Origin: Halobacterium sp. KA-4
GTDB lineage: Archaea; Halobacteriota; Halobacteria; Halobacteriales; Halobacteriaceae
DNA: 64,000 nt
Reading direction: 5' to 3'
Assembly (NCBI RefSeq): GCF_021028995.1
Contig: NZ_JAJJZG010000007.1
Coordinates: 62,001-126,000, forward strand
Part shown: one piece after another, positions 24,022 to 33,765 of the stretch
Layout: each line of letters opens with the position of its first letter
Position numbering within the stretch: the stretch's first letter is position 1
Notes under the pieces: generated by a model
Database searches by the model: none
Told to the model about the DNA's origin: nothing
Seen by the model: the letters and a program-made list of their open reading frames with translations, nothing else
Made by a program: the position numbers and the translations under genes

Positions 24022-24726
24022 ATGGACAAGCAGGACCTCCGCGAGCGCGTCTGGGACGACCTGGAGGCCAGCGGCGAAGCCCGCTTCCCGTTCCCGCCCC
24101 ACGGCCGCATCCCGAACTTCGCGGGCGCCAGCGACGCCGCCGAGCGGCTCGCCGACACCGACGTGTGGACGAGCGCGGACGTGGTGAAGGCGAATCCGGA
24201 TGCCCCACAGTTGCCGGTGCGACGCGCGGCACTGCGCGCGGGGAAGACGGTGTACGTCGCCGTGCCCCGCTTGCGCGACGAGGAGTGCTTCCTCCGTTTG
24301 GACCCCACGGAGGTCGCGGACGTCGACGACGCCACGACGGTCAGCGGCATCAGCGAGCACGGCACACCAGTCGGCCCGGAGGACGTCGAGCCCGTCGATC
24401 TCATCGTCTCCGGGAGCGTCGCGGTCACGAAGCGCGGCGAGCGCGTCGGGAAGGGCGAGGGGTACAGCGACCTCGAATTCGCGCTGTTGCGGGAGTTCGA
24501 CCGCGTCGACGACGACACGGCGACGGTGACGACGGTCCACGAGCGACAGGTCGTCGACGAGGCGATTCCGACCGGCGACCACGACGTGCCGATGGACTAC
24601 ATCGTCACGCCCGAGCGCGTTATCGACACCGACGCGCCCGCGACGAAACCCGAGGGTATCCAGTGGGATGCGCTGAGCGAGGAGCGCCGCGAGGAGATTC
24701 CCGTCCTGGAGCGTCTCGCGCCCTGA
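24022..24726 (+). CDS. 5-formyltetrahydrofolate cyclo-ligase
   Basis: A 234-aa enzyme of the 5-FTHF cyclo-ligase family (ATP-dependent conversion of 5-formyl-THF to 5,10-methenyl-THF). Landmarks are the N-terminal KQDLRERVWDDL, VKANPDAPQLPVRRAAL (substrate/ATP region), VDLIVSGSVAVTKRGERVGKGEGYSDLE (the conserved GxGxGYYD-like loop) and VTTVHERQVVD. The length is slightly above bacterial forms, as usual for the archaeal subfamily. Confidence 0.88.
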   Translation: MDKQDLRERVWDDLEASGEARFPFPPHGRIPNFAGASDAAERLADTDVWTSADVVKANPDAPQLPVRRAALRAGKTVYVAVPRLRDEECFLRLDPTEVADVDDATTVSGISEHGTPVGPEDVEPVDLIVSGSVAVTKRGERVGKGEGYSDLEFALLREFDRVDDDTATVTTVHERQVVDEAIPTGDHDVPMDYIVTPERVIDTDAPATKPEGIQWDALSEERREEIPVLERLAP

Positions 24727-24769
24727 ATCGGCCCACAGTTTAAACGGGAGAGCGCCGTACTCGACGCGT

Positions 24770-25006
24770 ATGCCGGCTTCGAGCGGCGACGACCCGGACG
24801 CGAGCGCGGAGGCGGCGCTGTCGGCAGCCATCGACGCGGCCGACGGCGACCCCGACTGCGCGCTCTGCTCGAAGCCCGCGGACTACTTCCTCTACGAACC
24901 CGGGACCGTCGAGAAGTTCGTCTGCTGGGAGCACGTCAGCCCGCACTCCGCGGCCGTCGACGGCGAAGGTGAGCGGCCCGGTCGCCCGGTCGCGCTCTCG
25001 CTATGA
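24770..25006 (+). CDS. Small cysteine-containing hypothetical protein
   Basis: A 78-aa acidic protein with CALCSKPADYFLYE and FVCWEHVSPH in the middle, a possible mononuclear zinc site (Cys-x2-Cys plus Cys/His). A TATA-like TTTAAAC at 24739-24745 lies about 28 nt before the ATG, supporting a real leaderless gene. Its end overlaps the convergent cupin gene by 6 nt. The family is not recognised. Confidence 0.6.
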   Translation: MPASSGDDPDASAEAALSAAIDAADGDPDCALCSKPADYFLYEPGTVEKFVCWEHVSPHSAAVDGEGERPGRPVALSL

Positions 25007-25318
25007 CTCCATCGGCGCCATCGTCGCCGTGAACACCGCCACGTCGTCGCTCTCGTTGCGCGCGCCGTGGGCGACGCCGCGCTCGTGGACGACCACGCCC
25101 GGCGCTGACACGGTCTCCTCGCTGTCGCCCTGCACGACGACGACTTCGCCCTCCAGGACGTGGAAGGTGTTCGTCTGGTCGCCGTGCTCGTGCGGTTCGA
25201 CCTCCGCACCCGGGCCGAGCGCGAACGCCTTCACGAGTTCGTCCGGCGAGTAGTACAGCTCCTCCGTGACGACCTCGCCAGTCTCGGGCGCGAGGTCGGG
25301 ATAGCGGTCGAGTGACAC
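25001..25318 (-). CDS. Cupin-domain protein
   Basis: A 105-aa single-domain cupin. Cupin motif 1 is GAEVEPHEHGDQTNTFHVLEG (metal-binding HxH and the downstream His) and motif 2 is PGVVVHERGVAHGARN (the final metal His). It is probably a small metalloenzyme or sensor; the substrate is unknown. The length is normal for stand-alone cupins. Confidence 0.8.
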   Translation of the reverse strand: MSLDRYPDLAPETGEVVTEELYYSPDELVKAFALGPGAEVEPHEHGDQTNTFHVLEGEVVVVQGDSEETVSAPGVVVHERGVAHGARNESDDVAVFTATMAPMES

Positions 25319-25343
25319 GCGAGAAGGGAGACAGCGGAGGTCC

Positions 25344-25670
25344 TTATCTGTCGGGTTCGACGAGTTCCTCGGCGACCGTCTCGGGACCCAGCAGCGCGGG
25401 GTCGACGGCGAGGTCGAGCACGCCTTTCACGAATTCGGGCATCGAGTCGGGCGTGAACGCGACGGTTTTCAGGTCCGCGTTCTGCTCGCGAGCGACCGGA
25501 ATAGCGGTCGCTTCGGCCGCGTCCGTGATGACCAGCAGGTCGGCGTCCGCGACGCCGGCGTCTTCCAGGCGCTCCCCGGAGGCGACGCCTTCGATGCTGG
25601 TGACTTCCACGCCCTCGTTCCGGAGGGCGTCGACGATGCCGCGGTCGGGGCCGACGACGATTGCCTTCAT
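25344..25670 (-). CDS. Small Rossmann-like protein (DUF7126-like), coupled to GMP synthase
   Basis: A 108-aa protein that looks like a TrkA-N-type or response-domain Rossmann half: [27 protein letters not shown], then [38 protein letters not shown]. No glycine-rich GxGxxG is complete. Its ATG overlaps the stop of guaAb (ATGA), so the two are translated together; this is the best clue to its role. I recall it as a haloarchaeal DUF. Confidence 0.7.
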   Translation of the reverse strand: MKAIVVGPDRGIVDALRNEGVEVTSIEGVASGERLEDAGVADADLLVITDAAEATAIPVAREQNADLKTVAFTPDSMPEFVKGVLDLAVDPALLGPETVAEELVEPDR

Positions 25671-26584
25671 TCGTACTCGATGGTCGCGGGTGGTTTGTGG
25701 GTGACGTCGTAGACGACGCGCGAGACGTCGTCGATGGTCCCGGCGATGCGGGACTGGAGGCGCTGGAGGGTCTCCCACTCCAGTTCCTGGGCGCGCGCGG
25801 TCATCCCGTCGCGGGACTCCACGGAGCGCACGGCGACGACGTAGCCGTGCACGCGGTTGTCGCCTTTCACGCCCGTCGCCTTCCCGAGGACGGCGGCGAA
25901 CGCCTGCCACGGGTCGTACTCCTCGAGTTCCTCCTCGACGACCGCGGTCGCCTCGCGGCAGACCTCGACCTTCTCGGGGGTGACTTCGCCGAGCACGCGC
26001 ACCGCGAGCCCGGGCCCGGGGAACGGCATGCGCTCGCTGATGATTTCCTCGAGGTCGAGGTAGCGGGCGACCTCCCGGACTTCGTCCTTGTAGAGGTCGC
26101 GCATCGGCTCGACGATGCCCTCGAAGCCGACGCGCTCGGGGAGCCCGCCGACATTGTGGTGGCTCTTGATGGTACCCTCGCTCTCGATGCGGTCCGGGTA
26201 GATGGTGCCCTGCACGAGGTAGTCGGCGTCGACGTCCTCGGCGACCGTCTCGAACTCCCGGATGAACTGCTCGCCGATGACGTGGCGCTTCTCCTCGGGG
26301 TCCGTGATTCCCGCCAGTTCGTCGAAGAAGCGGTCCTGCGCCTCCACGACGCGGAGACTGTCCATGTAGTCGAAGACCTCCCGAATCTCCTCTGTCTCGC
26401 CCTTCCGCATCAGGCCGGTGTCGACGTAGACGGGGACGAGCTGGTCGCCGACCGCCTCGTACGCCAGCGCGGCGGCGGTAGAGGAGTCGACGCCGCCGGA
26501 GAGCGCGATGATGGCGGTGCTGTCGCCGAGTTTCTCCTGAATCTCGGCTTTGGCATCCGCGACGAACTCCTCGACGTCGACCAT
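25667..26584 (-). CDS. guaAb: GMP synthase, ATP pyrophosphatase subunit B
   Basis: A 305-aa subunit that adenylates and aminates XMP. In archaea the glutamine amidotransferase is a separate protein, not present in this window. The PP-loop [17 protein letters not shown] is at about residues 25-41, followed by [28 protein letters not shown], the [11 protein letters not shown] motif, [15 protein letters not shown] and the C-terminal dimerisation segment ending [13 protein letters not shown]. It is preceded by pyrG with a TGATG overlap, so both CTP and GMP synthesis share one operon. Confidence 0.95.
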   Translation of the reverse strand: MVDVEEFVADAKAEIQEKLGDSTAIIALSGGVDSSTAAALAYEAVGDQLVPVYVDTGLMRKGETEEIREVFDYMDSLRVVEAQDRFFDELAGITDPEEKRHVIGEQFIREFETVAEDVDADYLVQGTIYPDRIESEGTIKSHHNVGGLPERVGFEGIVEPMRDLYKDEVREVARYLDLEEIISERMPFPGPGLAVRVLGEVTPEKVEVCREATAVVEEELEEYDPWQAFAAVLGKATGVKGDNRVHGYVVAVRSVESRDGMTARAQELEWETLQRLQSRIAGTIDDVSRVVYDVTHKPPATIEYE

Positions 26585-28224
26585 CAGTTCACCACCTCCG
26601 CTTCCGTCTCGGTGGCTTCGAGGACTGCGTCCAGCAGCCCGACGAACGGCGGGCTCGCGCGGGTCGGCCGGGACCGGAACTCGGGGTGGAACTGCGTCCC
26701 GAAGAAGAACGGGTGGTCGTCGTACTCCAGAATCTCCATGCGGTTGCCGGCCTCCCCGGAGAACGTCAACCCGTTGTCCGTGAGGTCGTCGATGTAGTCG
26801 GGGTTGACCTCGTAGCGGTGGCGGTGGCGCTCCGTACACGAGGTGTCGCCGTACAGTTCGTGGGCGAGCGTCCCGGGCTCGATTTGGGTGTCGTGGGCGC
26901 CCAGGCGCATCGTCCCGCCGAGGTCTTCGAGGTCGTACTGCTCGGGTAGCAGGTCGATGACCGGGTGCGGCGTCTCCTCGTTGATTTCCGAGGAGTGGGC
27001 GTCCGCCATCCCGAGGACGTTGCGCGCGTATTCGACGACCGCGAGCTGGAAGCCCAGACAGAGCCCGAGGAAGGGGACGTCGTGTTCGCGGGCGTACTGA
27101 ATCGCGCGAATCTTCCCTTCCGTGCCACGGGAGCCGAAGCCGCCGGGGACGACGACGCCGTCGGCCTCGCGGAGACGCTCCTCGTGGTCGTCGTTCATCT
27201 TCTCGGAGTCCACCCAGAGGACGTTCACGTCGACGCCGCGTTCGAGGCCGGCGTGCTTGAGCGCCTCGTGGATGCTCATGTACGCGTCCTCGAGGGCGTA
27301 CTTCCCGACGAGCGCGATGTCGACTTCGCCCGTGCGCTCGCGGGTAACGAGGTCACGCCACTCCGTCGAACGCTCGGCCTTCGGGAGGGCGTCGTCGGCG
27401 ATGTCGAACTCCTCCATCACGTACTCGTCGAGGCCCTCCTCCTCGACGACGAGGGGGACGTGGTAGACGTCTTCGACGTCCGGATTCGAGAAGACGGCGT
27501 CGGTCGGGACGTCGCAGAACAGCGCGATTTTCTCCTTGACGTCGGGGTCGAGTTCGTCCTCACAGCGCCCCACGAGGACGTCCGGCTGGAGACCAATCGA
27601 CCGGAGTTCCTTCACGGAGTGCTGGGTGGGCTTGGTCTTCTGCTCGCCCGTCTGGGAGTACGGCACGAGCGTGACGTGCGTGAACAGGATGTCCTCGTCG
27701 TCCTCCTCGTGGCTGAACTGGCGCAGCGCCTCGAGGAACGGCATCCCCTCGATGTCGCCCACGGTGCCACCGACTTCGACGATGCAGACGTCGGAGCCCT
27801 CGGCGGCCTCGCGGACGCGCCGCTTGATGTCGTCGGTGACGTGCGGGATAATCTGGACGGTCTTCCCGAGGTAGTCGCCGGCGCGCTCGCGCTCGATGAC
27901 GTGCTGGTAGACCTTCCCCGTGGTGACGTTGTGGTCGGAGGTCATGTCGACGTCGAGGAACCGCTCGTAGTTCCCCAGGTCGAGGTCGACCTCCCCGCCG
28001 TCCTTGAGCACGTACACTTCGCCGTGCTGGTAGGGGTTCATCGTCCCCGCGTCCACGTTGAGGTATGGGTCGATTTTGACGGCCGTGACGTCGAATCCGG
28101 CGTTCGAGAGGAGGCGGCCCAGACTGGCGGCGGTAATGCCTTTCCCCAGTCCGGACATCACCCCGCCAGTAACGAACACGAACTTGCTTCCCAGTGTCGG
28201 GTCGTACCCGGTCTCCGTCGGCAT
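26584..28224 (-). CDS. pyrG: CTP synthase
   Basis: A 546-aa enzyme converting UTP to CTP with glutamine. The synthetase half begins [20 protein letters not shown] (P-loop) with [19 protein letters not shown], and the glutamine amidotransferase half has the nucleophile Cys in [15 protein letters not shown] and the His/Glu pair in [10 protein letters not shown]. The length equals the family norm. The ATG at 28224 is preferred because the conserved start follows 10 residues later. It is co-transcribed with guaAb. Confidence 0.97.
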   Translation of the reverse strand: MPTETGYDPTLGSKFVFVTGGVMSGLGKGITAASLGRLLSNAGFDVTAVKIDPYLNVDAGTMNPYQHGEVYVLKDGGEVDLDLGNYERFLDVDMTSDHNVTTGKVYQHVIERERAGDYLGKTVQIIPHVTDDIKRRVREAAEGSDVCIVEVGGTVGDIEGMPFLEALRQFSHEEDDEDILFTHVTLVPYSQTGEQKTKPTQHSVKELRSIGLQPDVLVGRCEDELDPDVKEKIALFCDVPTDAVFSNPDVEDVYHVPLVVEEEGLDEYVMEEFDIADDALPKAERSTEWRDLVTRERTGEVDIALVGKYALEDAYMSIHEALKHAGLERGVDVNVLWVDSEKMNDDHEERLREADGVVVPGGFGSRGTEGKIRAIQYAREHDVPFLGLCLGFQLAVVEYARNVLGMADAHSSEINEETPHPVIDLLPEQYDLEDLGGTMRLGAHDTQIEPGTLAHELYGDTSCTERHRHRYEVNPDYIDDLTDNGLTFSGEAGNRMEILEYDDHPFFFGTQFHPEFRSRPTRASPPFVGLLDAVLEATETEAEVVN

Positions 28225-28298
28225 ACTGACTGTGCGGCGGGCGCGGCAAAAACGGTTTCGGGACGGGCGTCGTTCGCCAGCCGCTGGCACGTCCCGGC

Positions 28299-29255
28299 CT
28301 ACGGCGAGGAGACGCCGGGGACGCCGGGTTCGCCGTCTCCGAACACGAAGTGGCCGGGGGACTCGGTGCGCCGCGAGATGGCGGCGACGCGGACGACGTA
28401 CGCCGACAGCAGCGCGAACGGCGCGAGTGCGACCACGTGGACGGCGACGACGAGCGCGTGCGTGCTCGGCAGTTGGGAGAAGTGCAGCAGGAAGAACGAC
28501 ACCGCCGCGATGGAGGGGACGGCGACGTAGACGAGGTTCGTGGAGAGGCCCGCGAATTCGCGGCGGAGGTACAGCGACTTGAAGTACGCGCGGGCGACCG
28601 CGAAGTACTCCAGCAGGTCCAGCATCTCCTCGAGCGTGGTGGCGGCGGTCTCGGGGAGGTCGTCGCCGTGCTCGGCGCGGAGCCGCTGGAGGTCCGCGAC
28701 CTGCCGGGCGTAGTCGAAGTGCATCGTCGCCAGCACCGCTTCGAGCGGGCGCTCGACGTCCTGGAGCCGGGCGTTCATGTCGCCGGACGCCGCGCCGAGC
28801 CGGTCGAGGTAGGCGTCGAGGTCCGCGCGCACGTCGATGTCCGCGGGCGGTACGTCGTCTTCGAGGCGCTGTCCGCGCTCGACGATGTCCCCGGTGAGCA
28901 CCTGCAGGAACCCCTCGGGGTCGGCGGGCACGTGGTCGGCTTCGACGACGGACTCGAGTTGCCGCCGGAACTCCGCGGTGTCCCGGATGCGGCCGAACTG
29001 CTGGCCGAGCGGGCTCTGCTCGCCGGAGACGAACACGGAGTTGACGGAGACGACGATGGAGACGAGCACGAAGTTCCCCGACAGCAGCGTCGTCACCAGC
29101 GGCACCGTCGTCTCGTGGCCGCCGCCACCGAGCGTGATGAGGTGGCCGACTGGCCCGAACAGCACCGCGAACGCGGCCAGCAGCGCGGCGGCGACGGCGC
29201 GGCGGTCGCCGGTCAACAACACCCACCGCGTGAACGACGTCCAGCGACTCGTCAT
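28299..29255 (-). CDS. Haloarchaeal four-helix membrane protein (paralogue of 30959 gene)
   Basis: A 318-aa protein with two N-terminal membrane helices ([20 protein letters not shown] and [23 protein letters not shown]), a cytoplasmic helical domain of about 150 residues ([18 protein letters not shown] ... [27 protein letters not shown]), and two C-terminal helices ([39 protein letters not shown]). The same architecture and matching motifs ([18 protein letters not shown] versus FKTLYFQWEL) occur in the protein encoded at 30959. The function is unknown; the arrangement recalls bestrophin-like or mechanosensitive scaffolds only vaguely. Confidence 0.72.
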   Translation of the reverse strand: MTSRWTSFTRWVLLTGDRRAVAAALLAAFAVLFGPVGHLITLGGGGHETTVPLVTTLLSGNFVLVSIVVSVNSVFVSGEQSPLGQQFGRIRDTAEFRRQLESVVEADHVPADPEGFLQVLTGDIVERGQRLEDDVPPADIDVRADLDAYLDRLGAASGDMNARLQDVERPLEAVLATMHFDYARQVADLQRLRAEHGDDLPETAATTLEEMLDLLEYFAVARAYFKSLYLRREFAGLSTNLVYVAVPSIAAVSFFLLHFSQLPSTHALVVAVHVVALAPFALLSAYVVRVAAISRRTESPGHFVFGDGEPGVPGVSSP

Positions 29256-29299
29256 ACGCGCAGCGTGGACGCGTCGCCTGATAGCGGTTGTGGCGATAC

Positions 29300-29905
29300 C
29301 TAGCAGGCGTCCGCGAGGAACGGCCCGACCGCCTCCGCGACGTGGTGCGTGCGCCCGACGAAGAAGTGGTCGGCGTCCAGTTCCACGACCTCGCAGTCGC
29401 ACTCGCGCGCTGCTTCGACGACCGGCTCCCAGTCCGCGGTCGTGTCGCGGGTCGCGTAGACGACTTGCAGCGGCGCCGTCACGTCAGCGAGCGCGTCCGC
29501 GGCGTCCAAGCCGGCTTCGAGTTCGGCGGTCGGCGCGAGCAGCGACACCGCGCACAACTCGACGTCGACGCTCGCGGCGGCGAGCGCGGCAATCGACCCG
29601 CCGAAACTGAACCCGAACAGCCCCACGTGCTCGTAGCGCTCGCTCGCCCACCGGACGGCGTTCCGCGCGTCCTCGCGCTCCCCCAGCCCCTCGTCCCAGT
29701 CGCCGTAGTCGAAGCGCAGCGCCGCGACGCCGCGCTCGACGAGGTACTCCGCGACGGCGACGAGGCGGTCGTCGCCGCGGTGCCCGCGGTGCTGCGGGTG
29801 GGGCGGACACATGACGACGCACGCCGACGCTTCGCCGTCCTCGGGCGCGTCGAGGGTCGCTTCCACGTCCCGCGCGCCCGGCACCAGCACGGTCTTCTGT
29901 TGCAT
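29300..29905 (-). CDS. Alpha/beta hydrolase (dienelactone hydrolase-like)
   Basis: A 201-aa serine hydrolase fold. The nucleophile elbow is [11 protein letters not shown], the oxyanion region is [17 protein letters not shown], the acid is likely in [12 protein letters not shown], and the catalytic His is in [15 protein letters not shown]. It resembles the small archaeal/bacterial YdjC- or KANL3-like alpha/beta hydrolases of about 200 aa. The substrate is unknown. The start at 29905 gives the conserved beginning; the upstream extension is out of family. Confidence 0.8.
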   Translation of the reverse strand: MQQKTVLVPGARDVEATLDAPEDGEASACVVMCPPHPQHRGHRGDDRLVAVAEYLVERGVAALRFDYGDWDEGLGEREDARNAVRWASERYEHVGLFGFSFGGSIAALAAASVDVELCAVSLLAPTAELEAGLDAADALADVTAPLQVVYATRDTTADWEPVVEAARECDCEVVELDADHFFVGRTHHVAEAVGPFLADAC

Positions 29906-30111
29906 GCACGGCAGTTTGCGGGCTGGCGTCGTGTAGGCTGCGGTCGTGGGGGCTCGCGGGTCACTCCGTTCACCGCTCGCTCGTTCCGTGCTCTCACTGC
30001 GTTCGAGCACGCTGCTCACGCATCGCTGCGCTCCGCGTTCGCGTTAACGTGGCCTCGCTGCGCTCGGCCACGCCGATGAACGTTTTACGTCCAGAGCCCA
30101 AAGTCGTGTGT

Positions 30112-30897
30112 ATGGGTATCGTGTCACGCCTCTCGTACGCGGTCCGGTCGAAACTGAACGCGGTCGTCAGTTCCGCCGAAGACCCGACGGAGACGCTGGA
30201 CTACTCCTACCAGCGCCTGCGCGACGAACTGCGGGACGTCGAGAAGGGGCTGGCGGACCTCACCGCCCAGAAGAAGCGCCTGGAAGTCCAGCGCGAGCGC
30301 CTCCAGCGGAACGCCGAGAAGCACGACGAGCAGGCCCGCGAGGCGGTCCGCCAGGACCGCGACGACCTCGCGCGGCGCGCGCTGGAGAAGAAACGACAGA
30401 AGCGCGACCAGGTCGCCGAAATCGACGACCAAATCGCGGACCTCGAGGAGACCCAGCGCGACCTCGAGGAGCAGAAGGTGGAACTGGAGACCCGCGTCGA
30501 GGAGTTCCGCACGAAGAAGGAGACGATGAAGGCGCGCCACGAGGCCGCGCAGGCCCAGACGCGCGTCTCGGAGGCCGTGACTGGGGTCGGCGACGAGGCG
30601 ACGGAGGTCACGCGCGCCATCGAGCGCGCGAAAGACCAGACCGAGGAGATGGAGGCGCGGGCCGCCGCGATGGACGAACTCGACGAGCGCGGCGTCCTCG
30701 ACAGCCCGCTGGGCGACGACCGCGACCGCATCGACCGCGAACTCGACGAGGAACGCGAGGACCGCGAGGTCGAAGCGGAACTGAACGAACTGCGCGCGGA
30801 GGTCCGTGGGGAGGACGCCGTCGAGCGTGGCGCGGGTGGCGACGAGGCCGTGGACGCGGAACTGGAGACCATCCGCGAGGAGGAAGAGCAGGCGTAG
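30112..30897 (+). CDS. pspA: PspA/IM30 family protein
   Basis: A 261-aa coiled-coil protein of the ESCRT-III-like PspA/Vipp1 family, which binds and remodels membranes under stress. The N-terminus (MGIVSRLSYAVRSKLNAVVS) is an amphipathic helix; then AEDPTETLDYSYQRLRDELRDVEKGLADL and continuous heptads through about residue 190, rich in Q/E/R. The acidic C-terminal 70 residues are a haloarchaeal extension. The ATG at 30112 is set by the conserved start. Two related membrane proteins flank it on both sides. Confidence 0.9.
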   Translation: MGIVSRLSYAVRSKLNAVVSSAEDPTETLDYSYQRLRDELRDVEKGLADLTAQKKRLEVQRERLQRNAEKHDEQAREAVRQDRDDLARRALEKKRQKRDQVAEIDDQIADLEETQRDLEEQKVELETRVEEFRTKKETMKARHEAAQAQTRVSEAVTGVGDEATEVTRAIERAKDQTEEMEARAAAMDELDERGVLDSPLGDDRDRIDRELDEEREDREVEAELNELRAEVRGEDAVERGAGGDEAVDAELETIREEEEQA

Positions 30898-30958
30898 TCG
30901 GCTACGGCGAGCGCGTCGTGGCGACTACTGTTTTCCGTGCGTGCGTCGAAGCCCGGGT

Positions 30959-31984
30959 ATGGCCGACAGCGACGATAGCAAGCCGAGCGACCAGCTGCGC
31001 GAGCGCGTCCCGCGCAGCAGCCGGTGGGTCTGGGTCGTGTTGGACGCCGACCGGCAGGCGGTCGCGGCCGGCGTGCTCGCAGTGTTGTTCTGTTCGATGG
31101 TTGCCGTGGGAACGCTGTTGCCGACGCCCGCATACGAGTTGTTGACCGACGGCGACCCCCACGAGACGCTGTTCGACGCGCTCGTCGCGGCGACGATTAC
31201 GGGCGTGACGCTCGTGCTCACGCTGAGCCAGCTCGTGCTCTCCCAGGAACTCGGCGCGGCGGGCGACCAGCGCGAGCGCATGGAGGGCGCGCTGTCGTTC
31301 CGCGAGGACGCCGCCGACGCCGCCGGGATGGACGTCGCGCCCGCGGAGCCGTCGGCGTTCCTCCGCGGGCTCGTGGAGGCGACCCGCGAACAGGCGAACG
31401 CGCTCGCCGACGCCGCGCCCGACGGCGAAGCAGGCGCGGCCGTCGACGCCTACGTGGACAACCTCACGGAGAACGCGCGCGTGGTGGCGAATCAACTCGA
31501 CGGCGCCCAATTCGGGGAGTTCGACGTGGTTTGGGCGGCGCTGAACTACAATTACTCGTGGAAGATGTACGCGGGCGAACGCCTCCGCGCCGAACACGGC
31601 GACGCGCTCGGCGAGGACGCCGACGCGGCCCTCGACGACCTCCTGGACACGCTAGCGCTGTTCGGACCGGCGCGCGAGCACTTCAAGACGCTGTACTTCC
31701 AGTGGGAGCTGTCGGACCTCTCGCGGACGCTGCTGTACGCCGCCGTCCCCGCGCTCGGGGTCGCCATCGTGTCGCTGCTGTTCCTCGACCCGGCGGCGTA
31801 CCCCCGGAGCACGTTCGGCCTCAACCACGCGCTGCTCGTCGTGAGCGCGGCCGTGACCGTCACCGTGCTGCCGTTCGCGCTGCTTTTGTCGTACATCCTC
31901 CGCATCGTCACTATCACGAAGCGCACGCTCTCCATCGGCCCGTTCGTGCTCCGGGAGACCGAGCGCAGCGGGGACGTCGACTGA
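30959..31984 (+). CDS. Haloarchaeal four-helix membrane protein (paralogue of 28299 gene)
   Basis: A 341-aa protein with a 2 + 2 helix layout around a cytoplasmic domain: QAVAAGVLAVLFCSMVAVGTLL, ALVAATITGVTLVLTLSQLVL, then LGAAGDQRERMEGALSFREDAAD ... [28 protein letters not shown], and finally LLYAAVPALGVAIVSLLFL and VVSAAVTVTVLPFALLLSYIL. It matches the 28299 protein in layout and motif order. It follows pspA by 61 nt on the same strand, which suggests a link to membrane-stress response. The function is unknown. Confidence 0.72.
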   Translation: MADSDDSKPSDQLRERVPRSSRWVWVVLDADRQAVAAGVLAVLFCSMVAVGTLLPTPAYELLTDGDPHETLFDALVAATITGVTLVLTLSQLVLSQELGAAGDQRERMEGALSFREDAADAAGMDVAPAEPSAFLRGLVEATREQANALADAAPDGEAGAAVDAYVDNLTENARVVANQLDGAQFGEFDVVWAALNYNYSWKMYAGERLRAEHGDALGEDADAALDDLLDTLALFGPAREHFKTLYFQWELSDLSRTLLYAAVPALGVAIVSLLFLDPAAYPRSTFGLNHALLVVSAAVTVTVLPFALLLSYILRIVTITKRTLSIGPFVLRETERSGDVD

Positions 31985-32031
31985 CGCCAGCGCACCCGAC
32001 ACTTACGTGGCCGTCCGTGCTACCCCGACGC

Positions 32032-32463
32032 ATGTACGACGCGGTCCTCGTGCCGACGGACGGCAGCGACGCCGCCTCCGCGGGCGTCACGCACGGTCTC
32101 GACCTCGCCGCGGAGTTCGACGCGGTCGTCCACGCGCTCTACGTCGTGCCCGAGTCCGAGCGCGCGAGCATCGTCGGCAGTTCGAGCAACCCCGGGGAGT
32201 CGAGCGTCGCCGCCGCCGCCGAGCGCGCCGTCGAGACCGTCGCCGCGGCCGCCGACGACCGCGGTCTCGACGCCGAAACCGAGATTCGGAGCGGGACGCC
32301 ACACCGCGAAATTCTCGACTACGCCGACGAGGCGGCCGTCGACCTCGTCGTGATGGCGACCCACGGCCGTACGGGCGTCAGCAGGCTGCTCTCCGGGAGC
32401 GTCACCGAGCGCGTCGTCCGGAACGCCGACCGCCCCGTGCTCGTCGCGCGCCGGACGCCGTGA
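32032..32463 (+). CDS. Universal stress protein, UspA family
   Basis: A 143-aa single Usp domain. It has YDAVLVPTDGSDAASAGVTHGLDLA at the start and the ATP-binding signature VVMATHGRTGVSRLLSGSVTERVVR near the C-terminus (G-2x-G-9x-G-S/T), so it is probably an ATP-binding Usp. It is encoded just before the CLC channel gene, a common pairing of Usp domains with transporters. Confidence 0.9.
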   Translation: MYDAVLVPTDGSDAASAGVTHGLDLAAEFDAVVHALYVVPESERASIVGSSSNPGESSVAAAAERAVETVAAAADDRGLDAETEIRSGTPHREILDYADEAAVDLVVMATHGRTGVSRLLSGSVTERVVRNADRPVLVARRTP

Positions 32464-32512
32464 CGCCCCGAATCGTAAGCTACGTCCCCGCTCCGGGCAT
32501 CGGGCCGGTGTA

Positions 32513-33744
32513 ATGGACCAGCGTCGGTTCTCGAAACTGCTCGCGTGCGCGGCCGTGCTCGGCGTCGCGGTCGGCCTCGTCGCCACGGGGTTCCGGGTGG
32601 CGTGGCTGGCCGCCAAGCACGCACTCTGGCACACCTTCGAGGCGACCTACTGGCGCATCCCGGTCAGCGTGGCGGCCGGCGTCCTCATCGGCGCTATCCT
32701 CTACAAGACCTACTACCCGGGCGCGCTCGCCGCGCTCGTCCGCCAATTCCACGACGAGGGCAGGGTCCCGCTCGCGGAGAACATCCCCACAGTCCCGGTC
32801 GGCTTCATCGGGCTCGTCGCGGGGCAGAACGCTGGCCCGGAGGGCGTGATGAGCGTCGTCGGCGGGAGTTTCGGCACGCAGGCAGCGGAGACCTTCGGGA
32901 TGCCGAACGCCGAGAAACTCCTCACACGCTCGCGGGCATGGGCGCGGGGTTCGGCGCCATCCTCGGCGCGCCCATCGGCGGCGCGCTGCTGTGGCTGGAA
33001 CTCCCTCACGAGCGCGGGCTCGAGTACTACGAGGCCATCATCCCGACGTTCGTCGCGAGCTTCGCGGGCTACCTCACGGAGGCGGCGCTCGGCGGCTTCC
33101 ACCTGTTCCCGACGTGGCACGTCTCCGCGGTCGCGCCCATCTCGGGCGGCCAGTTGGTCGCCGCAGCCGCCGTCGCCGTCGTCACCATCCCGTTCGGCGC
33201 GCTCTACACGACCATCTTCGACACCGTGGGGCGGCTGTTCAACCGGTGGTCGCCCGCCATCTACGTCCGGACGACCGTCGCCGGCCTCGGCATCGGCCTG
33301 CTCGGCTACGCGCTCCCCCTGACGTACTTCTACGGCGGCAGCAAGATGAACCAGCTCGTGGGCACCAACCTCGGGCTCGGAGTGCTGGTCGCGACGCTGC
33401 TCGGGACGATGGTCGCGGCCGCGTTCACCATCAACGGCAACTGGATTGGCGGGCTCATCGTCCCACACATGTTCATGGGCGCGGTGCTCGGGCTCGCGGC
33501 GTCGACGGTCGTCCCCGCGCTCCCGCCGATACTCTCGATGCTCGCGGGCATGGCCGCGTTCAACGCCGTCGTCACGGGAACGCCGCTGTCGTCGGCGCTC
33601 ATCGCCATCGCGCTGACCGACGGCGCGAGCATCACGCCCGTCTTCCTCGCAGCGCTGGTCGGGTTCGTCGGGAGTCCGCTCGTCGGCTTCCTTCAGACCG
33701 CGGCGCCACGCCGCGAACCGCCGAATTTCCACGTCGGCGACTGA
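32513..33744 (+). pseudogene. CLC-family chloride channel/transporter, broken by a 2-nt frameshift
   Basis: Two overlapping frames together encode one CLC protein of about 409 aa. The first 137 codons (32513-32923) give MDQRRFSKLLACAAVLGVAV through FGMPNAEKLL. The frame then shifts at CACACG (32923-32928), where an extra AC (or CA) turns TLAGMGAGFGAILGAPIGGALL into nonsense; the correct continuation runs in frame from 32926 to 33744 and contains GNWIGGLIVPHMFMGAVLG and the C-terminal helices. Unrepaired, translation ends at 33322. It may be a recent mutation, a slippage-prone CA site or a sequencing error. The sequence is otherwise intact. Confidence 0.85.
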
Positions 33745-33765
33745 CCGCGAAAAACGAGTATCGGG

